Assembly: GCF_027497995.1 (NCBI RefSeq)
Contig: NZ_JAODBT010000002.1
Span: 1 to 64,000 of the forward strand
Origin: Stenotrophomonas sp. Iso1
GTDB taxonomy: Bacteria > Pseudomonadota > Gammaproteobacteria > Xanthomonadales > Xanthomonadaceae
Length of the DNA: 64,000 nt
Direction: 5' to 3'
How positions within the stretch are numbered: position 1 is the first letter of the stretch; the number at the start of each line of letters is the position of its first letter. The notes under the pieces are model-generated. The model saw only the letters and a list, made by a program, of their open reading frames with translations, did no database searches and was not told where the DNA came from. Shown in pieces: positions 1 through 7,642 of the stretch. A program made the position numbers and the translations under genes.

Positions 1-1
1 G

Positions 2-100
2 GGCAAGGTCGCGTTGGTGGCCTGCATGCGCAAGCTGCTGGGAATCGTCAATGCCAGGCGACGTGATGAACTGCGTGCCGAGGAGTTAGCCATGGCCTGA
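2..100 (+). CDS. IS110-family transposase, C-terminal end (cut by window edge)
   Basis: This is the last 32 codons of an open frame that enters from the left edge and stops with TGA at 98-100. The peptide begins GKVALVACMRKLLGIVNAR, which matches the conserved C-terminal tail of IS110/IS1111 (DEDD) transposases that ends with an ALVAxMRKLL-type helix. The catalytic residues lie outside the window. The frame ends 26 bp before a truncated integron attC site. A subgroup of IS1111-like elements is known to insert specifically into attC sites, so the position fits. Whether the gene is intact cannot be judged here. Confidence 0.7.
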   Translation, partial: GKVALVACMRKLLGIVNARRRDELRAEELAMA

Positions 101-126
101 GCTGCAGCTTCACAAGACAGTTGCTG

Positions 127-174
127 AATTAAGCCGAGCCGCGAAGCGGCTTCGGCTTGAATGAATTGTTAGGC
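127..174 (-). repeat. Integron attC site 1, truncated by the IS110-type element
   Basis: The site ends in the core GTTAGGC (168-174), which contains the stop codon of the cassette gene at 169-435. The stem GCCGCGAAGCGGC is followed by TCGGCTTGAATGAA. Forty-eight bases match the restored attC 2 (467-491 joined to 1744-1766) with three mismatches. The outer GCCTAAC half-site expected before 127 is missing and replaced by sequence continuous with the IS110 transposase tail. An IS insertion therefore appears to have removed or displaced that side. Confidence 0.75.
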
Positions 175-435
175 CCCATGCGACTGACCGCTGGACCTTG
201 AACTGAGACTCAAAGCCTCGTCAAGCAACTCATACATGAGCTGGCATCCGTCACTCTCTGAAAGGCCGCTACGGATTTCACGGAACTGACCGCGCTCTTT
301 GTAAAGGACTTTCCAAGTGGCCCCGTCCGTTACCAATGAGTAGGACTCACTATCCGACGCCGGTCCGTCAAGCGAATAAAGGCTCAGGTGGACGTCTGCG
401 CGAATCAGTTTGTCTTGGAGCTCTTGTCGGTTCAC
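169..435 (-). CDS. Hypothetical integron-cassette protein, 88 aa
   Basis: This 88-aa protein (MNRQELQDKL... to ...SSGQSHGA) has no signal peptide or membrane segment. I do not recognise a family. It looks like a small soluble protein with a mixed alpha/beta pattern. The stop codon lies inside the attC core GTTAGGC at its 3' end, and the next attC core (455-461) lies 20 bp before its start. This is the tight packaging expected of a mobile gene cassette. No clear ribosome-binding site precedes the ATG at 435. Cassette position supports it as a real gene; function is unknown. Confidence 0.6.
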   Translation of the reverse strand: MNRQELQDKLIRADVHLSLYSLDGPASDSESYSLVTDGATWKVLYKERGQFREIRSGLSESDGCQLMYELLDEALSLSSRSSGQSHGA

Positions 436-524
436 ATGAGTGCTCGGTAATGGGGCCTAACGCCAAAATTAAGCCGCGCCGCGAAGCGGCGGGGACTTCC
501 TTCGAAAAAATGGACACCTGTTGC

Positions 525-1334
525 TCAATGGCAGGTGCGCTCGAATTCCACGGGTGTTTGATAATCCAATGCCGAGTGTAGGCGCTGGTGATTGTAAAAA
601 TCCATGTAGCTGCGGACGGCGGCCAGCAGGGATCGGTCGGTCTCAAATACACGTTGGTGGTAGAAGTCGGATTTCATGGATTTGTTCCACGATTCCATAT
701 GCGCATTGTCAGTCATCCGGCGAGGTCGATTGGCCGACTGCAAGAATCCTGCCCGCTGCAGGCGCTGTTTGAATTCGCCACTTAGAAACTCGATGCGGCG
801 ATCGCTATGGAAGATGATGCCAGGCTTGGGCCGCCGGGTGCGCAGCGCTGAGGCCAGTGCACGCTGCGTCAAAGCGGCCGTCCGGACCTTGCCCAGCGAC
901 CAGCCAAGCAGGCGTCTGGAGCAGCGGTCCATGACCGTGGCCAGGTAGCGCCAATGGCCGGCGACTTTCAAGTAGGTGACGTCGCCGACCCACACCTGGT
1001 CCGGCTTGCTGGCCTGGACCAGATGCGCACGACTTTCCACGCTGGCAAGAAAGCGCTTCAGTCCCGGGCGCTGCCGATACAGGCCAGCGGAGCGAGCGCG
1101 GATGCCTTCCTGACGCATCAATCGTTCAACACGCCGTCGCCCGACTGTCTGGCCGGTTCGGTTGATAGCCGCATGCACACGCGGACTGCCATAGGTGTAC
1201 CGGCTCTGCGCATGCGCACCGCGAATGCGCTCGATCAGTGCCGCGTCTTCGATTGAACGCGTGCTTGGTGGGCGCTGTAGCCACGCATAGAAGCCTGCGG
1301 CGCTGACGCCGAGAAGATGGCACATCGTCCTCAC
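525..1334 (-). CDS. IS3-family transposase OrfB (DDE integrase domain)
   Basis: This is the catalytic half of the transposase, 269 aa from the GTG/first possible start. It has an N-terminal HTH_21-like part ([14 protein letters not shown]) followed by the rve/DDE core. The acidic residues are visible in WVGDVTYLK (Asp), FHSDRRIEF (Asp) and [14 protein letters not shown] (Glu). The second motif reads HSDRR where IS3 enzymes usually have HSDRG, so a normally conserved glycine is arginine here; this may weaken activity. It is probably expressed mainly as an OrfAB fusion, because the upstream -1 frame is open back to an A7 run at 1406-1412 and reads [20 protein letters not shown] through the join. 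Confidence 0.9.
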   Translation of the reverse strand: MRTMCHLLGVSAAGFYAWLQRPPSTRSIEDAALIERIRGAHAQSRYTYGSPRVHAAINRTGQTVGRRRVERLMRQEGIRARSAGLYRQRPGLKRFLASVESRAHLVQASKPDQVWVGDVTYLKVAGHWRYLATVMDRCSRRLLGWSLGKVRTAALTQRALASALRTRRPKPGIIFHSDRRIEFLSGEFKQRLQRAGFLQSANRPRRMTDNAHMESWNKSMKSDFYHQRVFETDRSLLAAVRSYMDFYNHQRLHSALDYQTPVEFERTCH

Positions 1335-1687
1335 CGGACAGGCTTCTTGATGGTGCGCGATGAAGGCAAAGACATCGCTTTTTGTTTGGAAGTGAACGCG
1401 ATGGCTTTTTTTAAAAGGTCATGCTCAACCTGCAGTCGCTCATACCTGCGCTTCACTTCGCGCAGTTCCTTCAGCTCAGCGCTGATCGCTTGGTCCAACT
1501 CAATCCCCTTGGTCACGATTGATCCTTCGCGGGCAAGCTTGCGCCAACGAGACAACATGAAAGGGTGGATGTAAAGCGAGTGGGCGACATCCCGAACTGA
1601 CACGCCGGGTAACTCGCTCAAACGCACAGCGGTGGCCTTGAAATGCGCGCTGTAGCGATAGGTGGTTCTGGGACCTGGGGCTGGCAT
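1331..1687 (-). CDS. IS3-family transposase OrfA
   Basis: This 118-aa protein has an N-terminal helix-turn-helix ([20 protein letters not shown], then [18 protein letters not shown]) that binds the IS ends. A C-terminal leucine-zipper-like coiled coil follows ([19 protein letters not shown]). The run LLKKAI is encoded by CTT TTA AAA AAA GCC, giving seven A residues (1406-1412, minus strand), a classic slippery site for -1 frameshifting into orfB. It overlaps the orfB start by 4 bp. Confidence 0.9.
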   Translation of the reverse strand: MPAPGPRTTYRYSAHFKATAVRLSELPGVSVRDVAHSLYIHPFMLSRWRKLAREGSIVTKGIELDQAISAELKELREVKRRYERLQVEHDLLKKAIAFTSKQKAMSLPSSRTIKKPVR

Positions 1688-1773
1688 AACGACACTCCTG
1701 AGGGTTAGGTCAGGGTGTCCACTAAACCGAAGGAACTACCGCGTCGGCTTGAATGAACTGTTAGGCATGCGTG

Positions 1774-2274
1774 CTATGGCGCCCATTCTTCTATGTTGCG
1801 GATTCTGCCGAACATGCAGCACTCATCCGTGTCCTTTCGCCGATCACCTAACGCATCTGGTTTGAATACTTCGAAGTCGCCCGTCAGTCCGAGTTGGCGG
1901 GGCATCGCTTGTGCACCAGACCCTTCCAGAAGTTCAATAATTTCGGAGAGCGCGGGCCCCTCTAAAATCACGGCCGATTGCCTCGCCCCTACTTCAAAAT
2001 TGTCTTGAGTCAAATACAGCCATACAACAGGTTTGTTTGGATTGTGACGGCCAACGATTGCCCATGCGCGCAAACTGATGCGATGTCCATCGTAAATTTG
2101 TGGATTCGCGAGTAGTTGGGTTCCGGTAGTGGCGCACGAGTGGTAATTAGCCCTGTTTCCTACGAAGACGCAAGCACCTGCAGGGGCCCAGCCGCGTTCG
2201 AGTGCTGGAGTCGAATCTCTGCTGCAACCAGCGATACTCAGTAGTGTCACAACGATAAGGATACGGATGAGCAC
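1774..2274 (-). CDS. Putative lipoprotein encoded by an integron cassette, 166 aa
   Basis: The protein starts MLIRILIVVTLLSIAGC, a signal peptide ending in a lipobox (LSIAGC) with Cys17 as the likely lipidated residue. The mature part contains ANPQIYDGHRISLRAWAI, resembling small OB-like or periplasmic-binding modules, and it has several cysteines (CVFVG, HSCATTG, DECCMFG). I do not recognise a named family. The start is GTG at 2274 and lies directly beside the attC core GTTAGAC (complement of 2275-2281). The stop at 1774 lies 8 bp before the attC 2 core. This arrangement is that of a cassette gene with little or no 5' UTR, so expression may depend on an external promoter. Confidence 0.7.
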   Translation of the reverse strand: MLIRILIVVTLLSIAGCSRDSTPALERGWAPAGACVFVGNRANYHSCATTGTQLLANPQIYDGHRISLRAWAIVGRHNPNKPVVWLYLTQDNFEVGARQSAVILEGPALSEIIELLEGSGAQAMPRQLGLTGDFEVFKPDALGDRRKDTDECCMFGRIRNIEEWAP

Positions 2275-2424
2275 GTCTAACTACCTAATAGACGGACCCG
2301 TGAGTCCGGTTATACGACTTATCCACAGCACACCGTATGGTGGGCTATCCCCTTGATACGGCTCGATCTTAGGGCGGCGGGGTTCGGCTAACAAGCCAGC
2401 GTATAACCGGACCCAGCGTTAAGC
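2275..2424 (-). repeat. Integron attC site 3, intact, about 150 bp
   Basis: On the minus strand the site runs from core GCTTAAC (2424-2418) to core GTTAGAC (2281-2275), both matching the attC consensus RYYYAAC/GTTRRRY. Inside is a perfect 13-bp inverted repeat, gtccggttatacg (2304-2316) against cgtataaccggac (2400-2412), able to form the long imperfect hairpin that IntI recognises. It is much longer than attC 1 and 2 (60 bp), so the cassettes have different histories. No integrase gene (intI) or attI is in the window. Confidence 0.6.
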
Positions 2425-2623
2425 TCGGGCGCGGCACCAATGACCGCTTTGGGTCGATTGCGCTCAGCGGCCAGCAGTACGCCTTCTGCCTAGGAGATCC
2501 TGGGCTGCCCAGGGCGTTTGGGAAAAACGAAGGAAGAACCATCATGAAAGCCGTCATTTCTGCTTTCGCCTTGGGAAAATAAATTTGGCTAAGCAATTGT
2601 TTTTGCAGTTAAGTTGGCAAAAC
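2425..2623. other. No gene recognised between attC 3 and the tRNA-Lys fragment
   Basis: About 200 bp lie here. A minus-strand frame (2369-2596) runs through, but it crosses the attC site, has no ribosome-binding site and looks like no known protein, so I do not call it. A sequence resembling a short start region (GGAAGAACCATCATGAAAG, around 2530-2548) is followed by a stop within a few codons (2578-2580) and may be the stump of a truncated cassette or island gene. Confidence 0.4.
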
Positions 2624-2707
2624 TTTTAATCTTTTGGTCGAAGGTTCGAATCCTTCACGGCCCACCATGAAAACAACAACTTAGGCGCCTCTCAGGGCGC
2701 CTTTTTT
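2624..2707 (+). repeat. tRNA-Lys 3' half plus terminator, left copy (att-like direct repeat)
   Basis: The sequence runs from the anticodon loop (CTTTTAAT, anticodon TTT) through the T arm GAAGGTTCGAATCCTTC to CGGCCCACCA, then to a hairpin and T run. No D arm or 5' acceptor strand precedes it, so it is not a functional tRNA. The same block recurs at 8296-8380 with only a few changes. Partial tRNA 3' ends are the usual attachment sites for tyrosine integrases, and an integrase relic starts just downstream. Confidence 0.8.
2684..2707 (+). terminator. Rho-independent terminator of the tRNA-Lys fragment, left copy
   Basis: GGCGCC (2684-2689) pairs with GGCGCC (2696-2701) over the loop tctcag-like spacer and is followed by six T residues. 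Confidence 0.7.
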
Positions 2708-2720
2708 GTGTCTCCGCAAT

Positions 2721-2950
2721 TCACTCCGTAATTCCAGACGGTTTTACGCGAGAAACATACTTGTCGTAGACCTTCATCATCGCGTCACTGACGCCAAGCG
2801 CGTCTTGCCTCTCCGACTTGCTCCCGGCCGCATCGGTACCGCCTTTCCGCTTCAAGTCATGCAGGCTGAAGCGCTCGTCTGCCGCGATGACACCTTCGGC
2901 AATGGCAAGCTTCACGAGCCTCTGCCACGCTATCCCTCGACCGCTTGCGG
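2721..2950 (-). pseudogene. Tyrosine integrase, C-terminal remnant
   Basis: The minus-strand frame reads GRGIAWQRLVKLAIAEGVI, then FSLHDLKRKGGTDAAG, then AMMKVYDKYVSRVKPS. These match the last box of phage/island tyrosine recombinases: the HDLKRKG box (His...Arg) and the catalytic tyrosine in KVYDKY. Only about the last 75 residues remain; the N-terminal and core-binding domains and the first catalytic Arg are gone. The upstream part is replaced by an IS3 transposase relic in the same open frame. It lies 14 bp from the tRNA-Lys fragment, the normal place for an island integrase. Confidence 0.75.
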
Positions 2951-2984
2951 CGGTTCGTCTCCAGCCCCTCTGGTGAGGCCGCTG

Positions 2985-3360
2985 CCTCTGTGAGGGTCCA
3001 AGCAGCTGCCGCGTGCTGCAATCGATCAGCAGCGCAAGGCTGAGCCAATCCTCCCTTAGCCATCCCATACCCGGCACAGGACCGTGGCCCAGTGTTGATC
3101 AGGACGCTCGGCTCGGGACACCTTGGCCTCAACTAGAGGGCGCCGGCCGAGTACTCGCTTGCGTACTTGCCAACCTTTGAGTGGGGAGATTTCGATGTCC
3201 CGCTTGCCGTCCTCGACCCAGCTCTCGATCTGGGCCGGCCTCAGATCGAACCGGCCGCTGGTAGCGGCCACGCTCGTCGTGCCCTGGATGTTTCAAAGAG
3301 CAGCGCTGACTTACATCGGGCCGTCCAGCACTTGATCTCTTCGTCCATCACTTCGCTCAT
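2985..3360 (-). pseudogene. IS3-family transposase relic (OrfA start plus OrfB N-terminal part, frameshifted)
   Basis: A good ribosome-binding site (AAAGGAGACACC) precedes ATG at 3360. The first frame reads MSEVMDEEIKCWTARCKSAL, recognisable as the start of an IS3-type OrfA (EEIKRWTARRKSAL in relatives), but it soon shifts and stops. The next frame picks up RFDLRPAQIESWVEDGKRD, then OrfB-like KGWQVRKRVLGRRP, SRAERPDQHWATVLCRVW and a third piece LALLIDCSTRQLLG. At least two frameshifts and an internal deletion are needed, so this is inactive. It ends where the integrase remnant begins. Confidence 0.75.
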
Positions 3361-3701
3361 CGGTGTCTCCTTTTGGGGGAAATAACACCTGAGTAGAAAA
3401 TCAGTGGGTCATTGCACGCTGGTGTTGCGGCGGAGAAATTGGCGGCGCTTGTCTTTTTAGATGCCTGCTTCGGAAAGGCTGGACTACGGCTAATTTCCGG
3501 CTGAAATCCTTTCCGGTTGCACCCTAGGACTCATCCCAGTCTCCGCAGCTAGATATCGGGCGAAGTCCGATGTTCCCCGCGTTCCGCAGCAAAGATCATG
3601 GACAGCCATACCGGGATAGCTAAGTTCCATGGCTTTCCTCTGCCCAGAATTCCGGAAAAAGCATTCCGGGAAATGCCTCTGACTAGACGAGTAACCTGAG
3701 A
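3361..3701. other. Intergenic: IS relic end and upstream region of the Ig-like adhesin gene
   Basis: The part to about 3412 is the presumed left end of the degraded IS3 copy (complement TGACCCACTGATTTTC, then the orfA ribosome-binding site). The rest is non-coding. Near the adhesin start there are two ATTCCGG repeats (3649-3655 and 3663-3669), the second inside a partial palindrome GCATTCCGGGAAATGC. I find no convincing -35/-10 pair. Confidence 0.4.
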
Positions 3702-6700
3702 ATGACTGCAACTGTGCGCGTAGGTGCCGATAATTCCATTACAACCAACGGCGAACTGATCGTCGGAGCTGCCGGCATCGCCGCCAGCGTGCGCAGTTCC
3801 ACACCCGCTGTGGGGGCGGTGTTGGACGACAAGGGGGCCAAGCTGGGCCTTGTTGCAGACGGCGGGTATACCGATGACAGTCGTCCGGAGATCACCGGCA
3901 AGGCCGCTGCCGGGACGATGGTGCACCTGTACAACGATTCGGAGCTGATTGGCCGAATCACGGTCGGCGCCAGTGGTGAGTGGTCGTTCATTCCGCGCGC
4001 GCCGCTGGTGGATGGGCGTCATGAAATTTCCGTCGTCTATGAATACACCGACGGTGACATCAGTGATCTGTCCGAGCCCTATGTGATCTTCGTGGACAAG
4101 ATCGCTCCGGACACGCCGATCATTCAGGACATGGTGGATGACGAAGGCCGCATCACCGGCAACCTTGGCAGTGAGGACATTACCGATGACAGCCGGCCGA
4201 CGGTTGCTGGCACCACCGAAGCGAACGCAACGGTCATTGTTTATGACAAGGGCAAAGAGATCGGCCGCGTGCAGGCCGATGACAATGGCGCGTGGCGCTT
4301 CACGCCGGAGCCGCCGCTGGCCGATGGCACGCACATTCTGGAGTACATGGCGATGGACCCGGCCGGTAACCAGAGCGAGAAATCCGAGGCGTTCGAGTTC
4401 GTGGTGGATACGCGACCGGAACTGGTCAATATTTTCATGGCCGACGACGACGCGGGCAGCATCACCGGCCTGCTGTTGTCGGGCAGCGCCACTGACGATA
4501 CGACCCCGACTCTGATTGGCTCGGCCACGGCCGGTGGCATCGTGAAGTTCTACGAAGGTGACGTGTACCTGGGTCAGGTGACGGCAGGAATCGATGGTCG
4601 CTGGACGTTCACCCCGATCATCCCGCTGAGCGAAGGTCCACACACCCTGCAGGCCACGGTGACGCTGCCAGCCAAGGGTGAGAGTGACCGGAGCAAGCCC
4701 TTCCTCCTCACGGTGGACGTGACCGTGCCGGACAGGCCGAGCATTGACGCAGTAATCGACGACATGGGCGCGGTGACCGGCAACCTGGCACAGGGCCAGA
4801 AGACGGACGACATCACTCCGACCCTGTCGGGCAAGGCTGAAGCAGGTAGCACGGTGCATATTTACGACCAGAGTGGTCGGTTGGGCAGTACCCAGGCTGA
4901 CGTTCATGGCAATTGGAGCTTTACCCCCATGCCATTGGCTGAAGGTGAGCACCGCTTCACCGTGACCAGCGAAGACAAGGCCGGCAACCTCAGTGAGCCG
5001 TCCGATCTGTTTGCAATCGACATCGACCTGATGCCTCCGGCCACGCCGAGCATCGAGGCCGCCTACGACGATCACGGCATTGTCACCGGTTCGATCATCA
5101 GCGGTGGTTTTACCGATGACACCACCCCGACGCTGTCGGGCAAGGCCGAAGCAGGCAGCACGGTGCATGTTTTCGACCAAAATGGTCGGTTGGGCAGTGT
5201 CCAGTCCGATGAAAATGGCAAATGGAGCTTCACGCCAAACGCGGTATTGAACGACGGCGCATACCGTTTCACCGTGACCAGCGAAGACAAGGCCGGCAAC
5301 GTCAGCGCGCCATCAAATTCGTTCGTAGTGAACGTTGACACCGTGGCGCCAAGCAAGCCGACCATCGAAACGGTTTATGACGATCAGGGTGCGGTGACTG
5401 GCAATCTGGTCACGGGTGCCATTACTGATGATGTCCAGCCTGCCATCAGTGGCAAAGCCGTCGCCAATAGCACCGTCATCATCTATGACAAGGATGTTGA
5501 AATCGGCCGTGTGCCAGCGGACGCTTCGGGCAACTGGACATTCACGCCGGCCACCGCGCTCAGCGAGGGCGCTCATGGTTTGACGGTGAAAGCTCAGACT
5601 GAGGTCAACATCAGCGAGGCATCCGATCTATTTGAATTCACTGTAAGCCTTGTCCCAACCCAGACGGTCACGATTACGTCTTTGGGCAAGGACTCGGGCT
5701 TCAGCAATACCGACGGGTTGACCAACGATGGTTCTGCTGGGCGTTTGATGCAGGGCCAACTATCGGCCGCGCTGCGCGCTGGCGAAACGCTGCAGGTGTC
5801 CAGCGATGGTGGCAAGACCTGGAAGGCCGCTATTGTGAACGACGTTACGTGGGTGGCGCAGGATGACATGAGCCATGCGGGCAGTTGGACGGTGCAGGCG
5901 CGTGTGATGAACGAGGCCGGCAGCACGGGCCCGATGCAGTCGCAGGCGGTTGTGTTGGATTCGGCTCCACTAGGTGTGCCAAATTCGTACAGCACCAATG
6001 GCAGTAACCCCTCTCTGATTTCGATCAATATCTCCGGCTGCGGCGCAGAGGAGGGGGACAAGGTGCATGTTATTTATGGCGGAATCAGTGCCGAACATGT
6101 TTTGACAAAAACTGATCTGCTGAATCCGAAGGAGATTTCAATCAAGGTCGAGGGGGTCTCTGCAGGCTCCACTGGCCTGATGGTTGGACTGATTGATAAG
6201 GCTGGAAACGTTTCAGACTACAGGGTCAATTATGAAAAAAATCTCAGCGAAGATTTTTCCTCTGCTCCTTTGGGGGATATCGGTCATGGCGATTCCATAG
6301 ATATAGGGTCGATGACGATCAAAAATATCAACGGTCTATTTTCTGTGGACGGAGATGAGGGTGGTGTCAGCTCGGGAATTACAAGTACGGGTAACGCTGC
6401 TTTGAATTCAGCATCTCTGGTTGTTTATGAGGGATATTTAAGTATTGATCTGAAAGGAGGAAAGGGTACGTCGCTTTCAGGAATTCTATTTGACGTGCAA
6501 ACCGGCTTCTTCGATCAAGCCATAAGATTTTATGATGAAGACAATAATCTGGTTCATGTTGAGGATTTGCACAAGTACGCAAATAGTGTCTATAGCGGCT
6601 ATGTCTCCGGACTTGTGACGATAAATGTTCCGGAAGGGAAAACGTTCAGCCGCTTTGAATTTGATGCGGGAAATGACTACATCGGCTTGGATGACATTTC

Positions 6701-7631
6701 AATCGTCATGATCGGTGATTCGATAGTTTCCGCCAACGGAATTCAGACAATCACCGCCGACACCACCTCCCTCTATGGGGGAGCTCTGGATAACGTTTTT
6801 GATTTGAACAATGTCTCCCACTTCGACAACACCAAAGTCGAGGTTCACGGTGGCTCTGGTAGCGACACGCTGAAGCTAACCGGAACAAACCAGACCTTGA
6901 ACCTGACCACGCTCGCCGGAAAGCTCAGCTCCGTCGAAGTCATCGACATCACCGGCACGGGCAACAACACGCTTGAGCTCTCACTGGCTGATGTGATGAA
7001 CAACGGCGGCATGAATCAGTACGTGACCGATGGCCGCGTGCAGATGATGGTCAAGGGCAATGCCGGTGACAAGGTGACCCTGACCGATCTGCTGCCCAAC
7101 GGCGTAGATGCGGGTGACTGGGCCCAGAAGGCCAATGTCACGGTGTCGAGTGTGGTGTACGAGGTGTATCAACATTCGGGCCTCGGCGCGGAGCTGTTGG
7201 TACAGCAGGGCGTGACGGTGACGTTGCAGAACGAGGTGGACACGTTCAGTGCAGTGCTCGAAGGTGACGTGGCAGCTGGGGGTGACAGCCTCGCCAACGT
7301 TGACGATGCTGGAGACCGCATTGGCCATGCCCATACCAAGCTCGTCATGCAGGACGGTGGCTACAAGCTCAACTTGTCGCTGTCGGATGTGATGGACAAC
7401 GGTGCCAGGAATTTCTTCGAGGGCAGTGACAACGTCCAGATGATGATCAAGGGCGGTGCGGGTGATCGTGTGGAACTGGACGATCTTTTGGCCGACGGTA
7501 TGACCGACCTCGGCGACTGGGCAGCAAGTGGCAGCCAGACCGTTGACGATGTGATCTACAACGTTTACCAGCATTCCGGCATGGTCGCCGAATTGCTGGT
7601 GCAGGACGCGGTAACGGTCAACCTGGTCTAA
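3702..7631 (+). CDS. Large Ig-like repeat adhesin (BapA-like), 1,309 aa
   Basis: This is a surface or secreted adhesin candidate. There is no N-terminal signal peptide, so type I secretion rather than Sec is likely. About residues 55-650 hold six Ig-like repeats of roughly 100 aa. Each begins TDD(T/S)xPT(L/I)xGKAEAG and includes GxWSFTP and DKAGNxSxPS, as in BapA/SiiE-type proteins. A different segment follows (about 650-770), then an AT-rich-encoded domain (about 780-1005, with FDAGNDYIGLDDISIV, resembling a lectin/jelly-roll fold). Two C-terminal repeats of about 90 aa come last, each with LSxxDVM-N-G, VQMM(V/I)KG and YQHSG. No glycine-rich RTX nonapeptides are obvious. No T1SS genes lie nearby. 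The ATG at 3702 has only a weak Shine-Dalgarno; a terminator follows the stop. Confidence 0.85.
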   Translation: MTATVRVGADNSITTNGELIVGAAGIAASVRSSTPAVGAVLDDKGAKLGLVADGGYTDDSRPEITGKAAAGTMVHLYNDSELIGRITVGASGEWSFIPRAPLVDGRHEISVVYEYTDGDISDLSEPYVIFVDKIAPDTPIIQDMVDDEGRITGNLGSEDITDDSRPTVAGTTEANATVIVYDKGKEIGRVQADDNGAWRFTPEPPLADGTHILEYMAMDPAGNQSEKSEAFEFVVDTRPELVNIFMADDDAGSITGLLLSGSATDDTTPTLIGSATAGGIVKFYEGDVYLGQVTAGIDGRWTFTPIIPLSEGPHTLQATVTLPAKGESDRSKPFLLTVDVTVPDRPSIDAVIDDMGAVTGNLAQGQKTDDITPTLSGKAEAGSTVHIYDQSGRLGSTQADVHGNWSFTPMPLAEGEHRFTVTSEDKAGNLSEPSDLFAIDIDLMPPATPSIEAAYDDHGIVTGSIISGGFTDDTTPTLSGKAEAGSTVHVFDQNGRLGSVQSDENGKWSFTPNAVLNDGAYRFTVTSEDKAGNVSAPSNSFVVNVDTVAPSKPTIETVYDDQGAVTGNLVTGAITDDVQPAISGKAVANSTVIIYDKDVEIGRVPADASGNWTFTPATALSEGAHGLTVKAQTEVNISEASDLFEFTVSLVPTQTVTITSLGKDSGFSNTDGLTNDGSAGRLMQGQLSAALRAGETLQVSSDGGKTWKAAIVNDVTWVAQDDMSHAGSWTVQARVMNEAGSTGPMQSQAVVLDSAPLGVPNSYSTNGSNPSLISINISGCGAEEGDKVHVIYGGISAEHVLTKTDLLNPKEISIKVEGVSAGSTGLMVGLIDKAGNVSDYRVNYEKNLSEDFSSAPLGDIGHGDSIDIGSMTIKNINGLFSVDGDEGGVSSGITSTGNAALNSASLVVYEGYLSIDLKGGKGTSLSGILFDVQTGFFDQAIRFYDEDNNLVHVEDLHKYANSVYSGYVSGLVTINVPEGKTFSRFEFDAGNDYIGLDDISIVMIGDSIVSANGIQTITADTTSLYGGALDNVFDLNNVSHFDNTKVEVHGGSGSDTLKLTGTNQTLNLTTLAGKLSSVEVIDITGTGNNTLELSLADVMNNGGMNQYVTDGRVQMMVKGNAGDKVTLTDLLPNGVDAGDWAQKANVTVSSVVYEVYQHSGLGAELLVQQGVTVTLQNEVDTFSAVLEGDVAAGGDSLANVDDAGDRIGHAHTKLVMQDGGYKLNLSLSDVMDNGARNFFEGSDNVQMMIKGGAGDRVELDDLLADGMTDLGDWAASGSQTVDDVIYNVYQHSGMVAELLVQDAVTVNLV

Positions 7632-7642
7632 TCTCGCTTTAC

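Larger units (their letters stand above)
492..1740 (-). mobile_element. Complete IS3-family insertion sequence (1,249 bp)
   Basis: The ends are imperfect inverted repeats of about 29-30 bp. The left end reads GGGACTTCCTTCG then TGGACACCTG. The complement of the right end reads GGTAGTTCCTTCG then TGGACACCCTG. A 3-bp direct repeat (gcg, 489-491 and 1741-1743) flanks the element. It carries two overlapping minus-strand frames, orfA and orfB, joined by a probable -1 frameshift. It interrupts an integron attC site. Length, two-frame layout and DDE motifs are typical of IS3. Confidence 0.9.
455..1766 (-). repeat. Integron attC site 2, split by an IS3-family element
   Basis: The two halves are 455-491 (starting with core GCCTAAC) and 1744-1766 (ending with core GTTAGGC). 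Removing 492-1743 restores a 60-bp attC with complementary GCCGCG/CGCGGC-type arms, nearly identical to attC 1. The sequence gcg at 489-491 is repeated at 1741-1743 and is the target-site duplication. The site follows the stop codon of the lipoprotein cassette gene at 1774. Confidence 0.8.

Noticed and set aside
2369..2596. Small protein gene on the minus strand
   Set aside because: It crosses the attC 3 site, lacks a ribosome-binding site and shows no family features.
2624..2670. A functional tRNA-Lys gene
   Set aside because: Only the sequence from the anticodon loop onwards is present. The upstream bases cannot form the acceptor 5' strand or the D arm.
3549..5180. Minus-strand open frame of 543 codons opposite the Ig-like adhesin
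   Set aside because: Shadow of the repeated Ig-like domains; its own repeats are just the complement of theirs.
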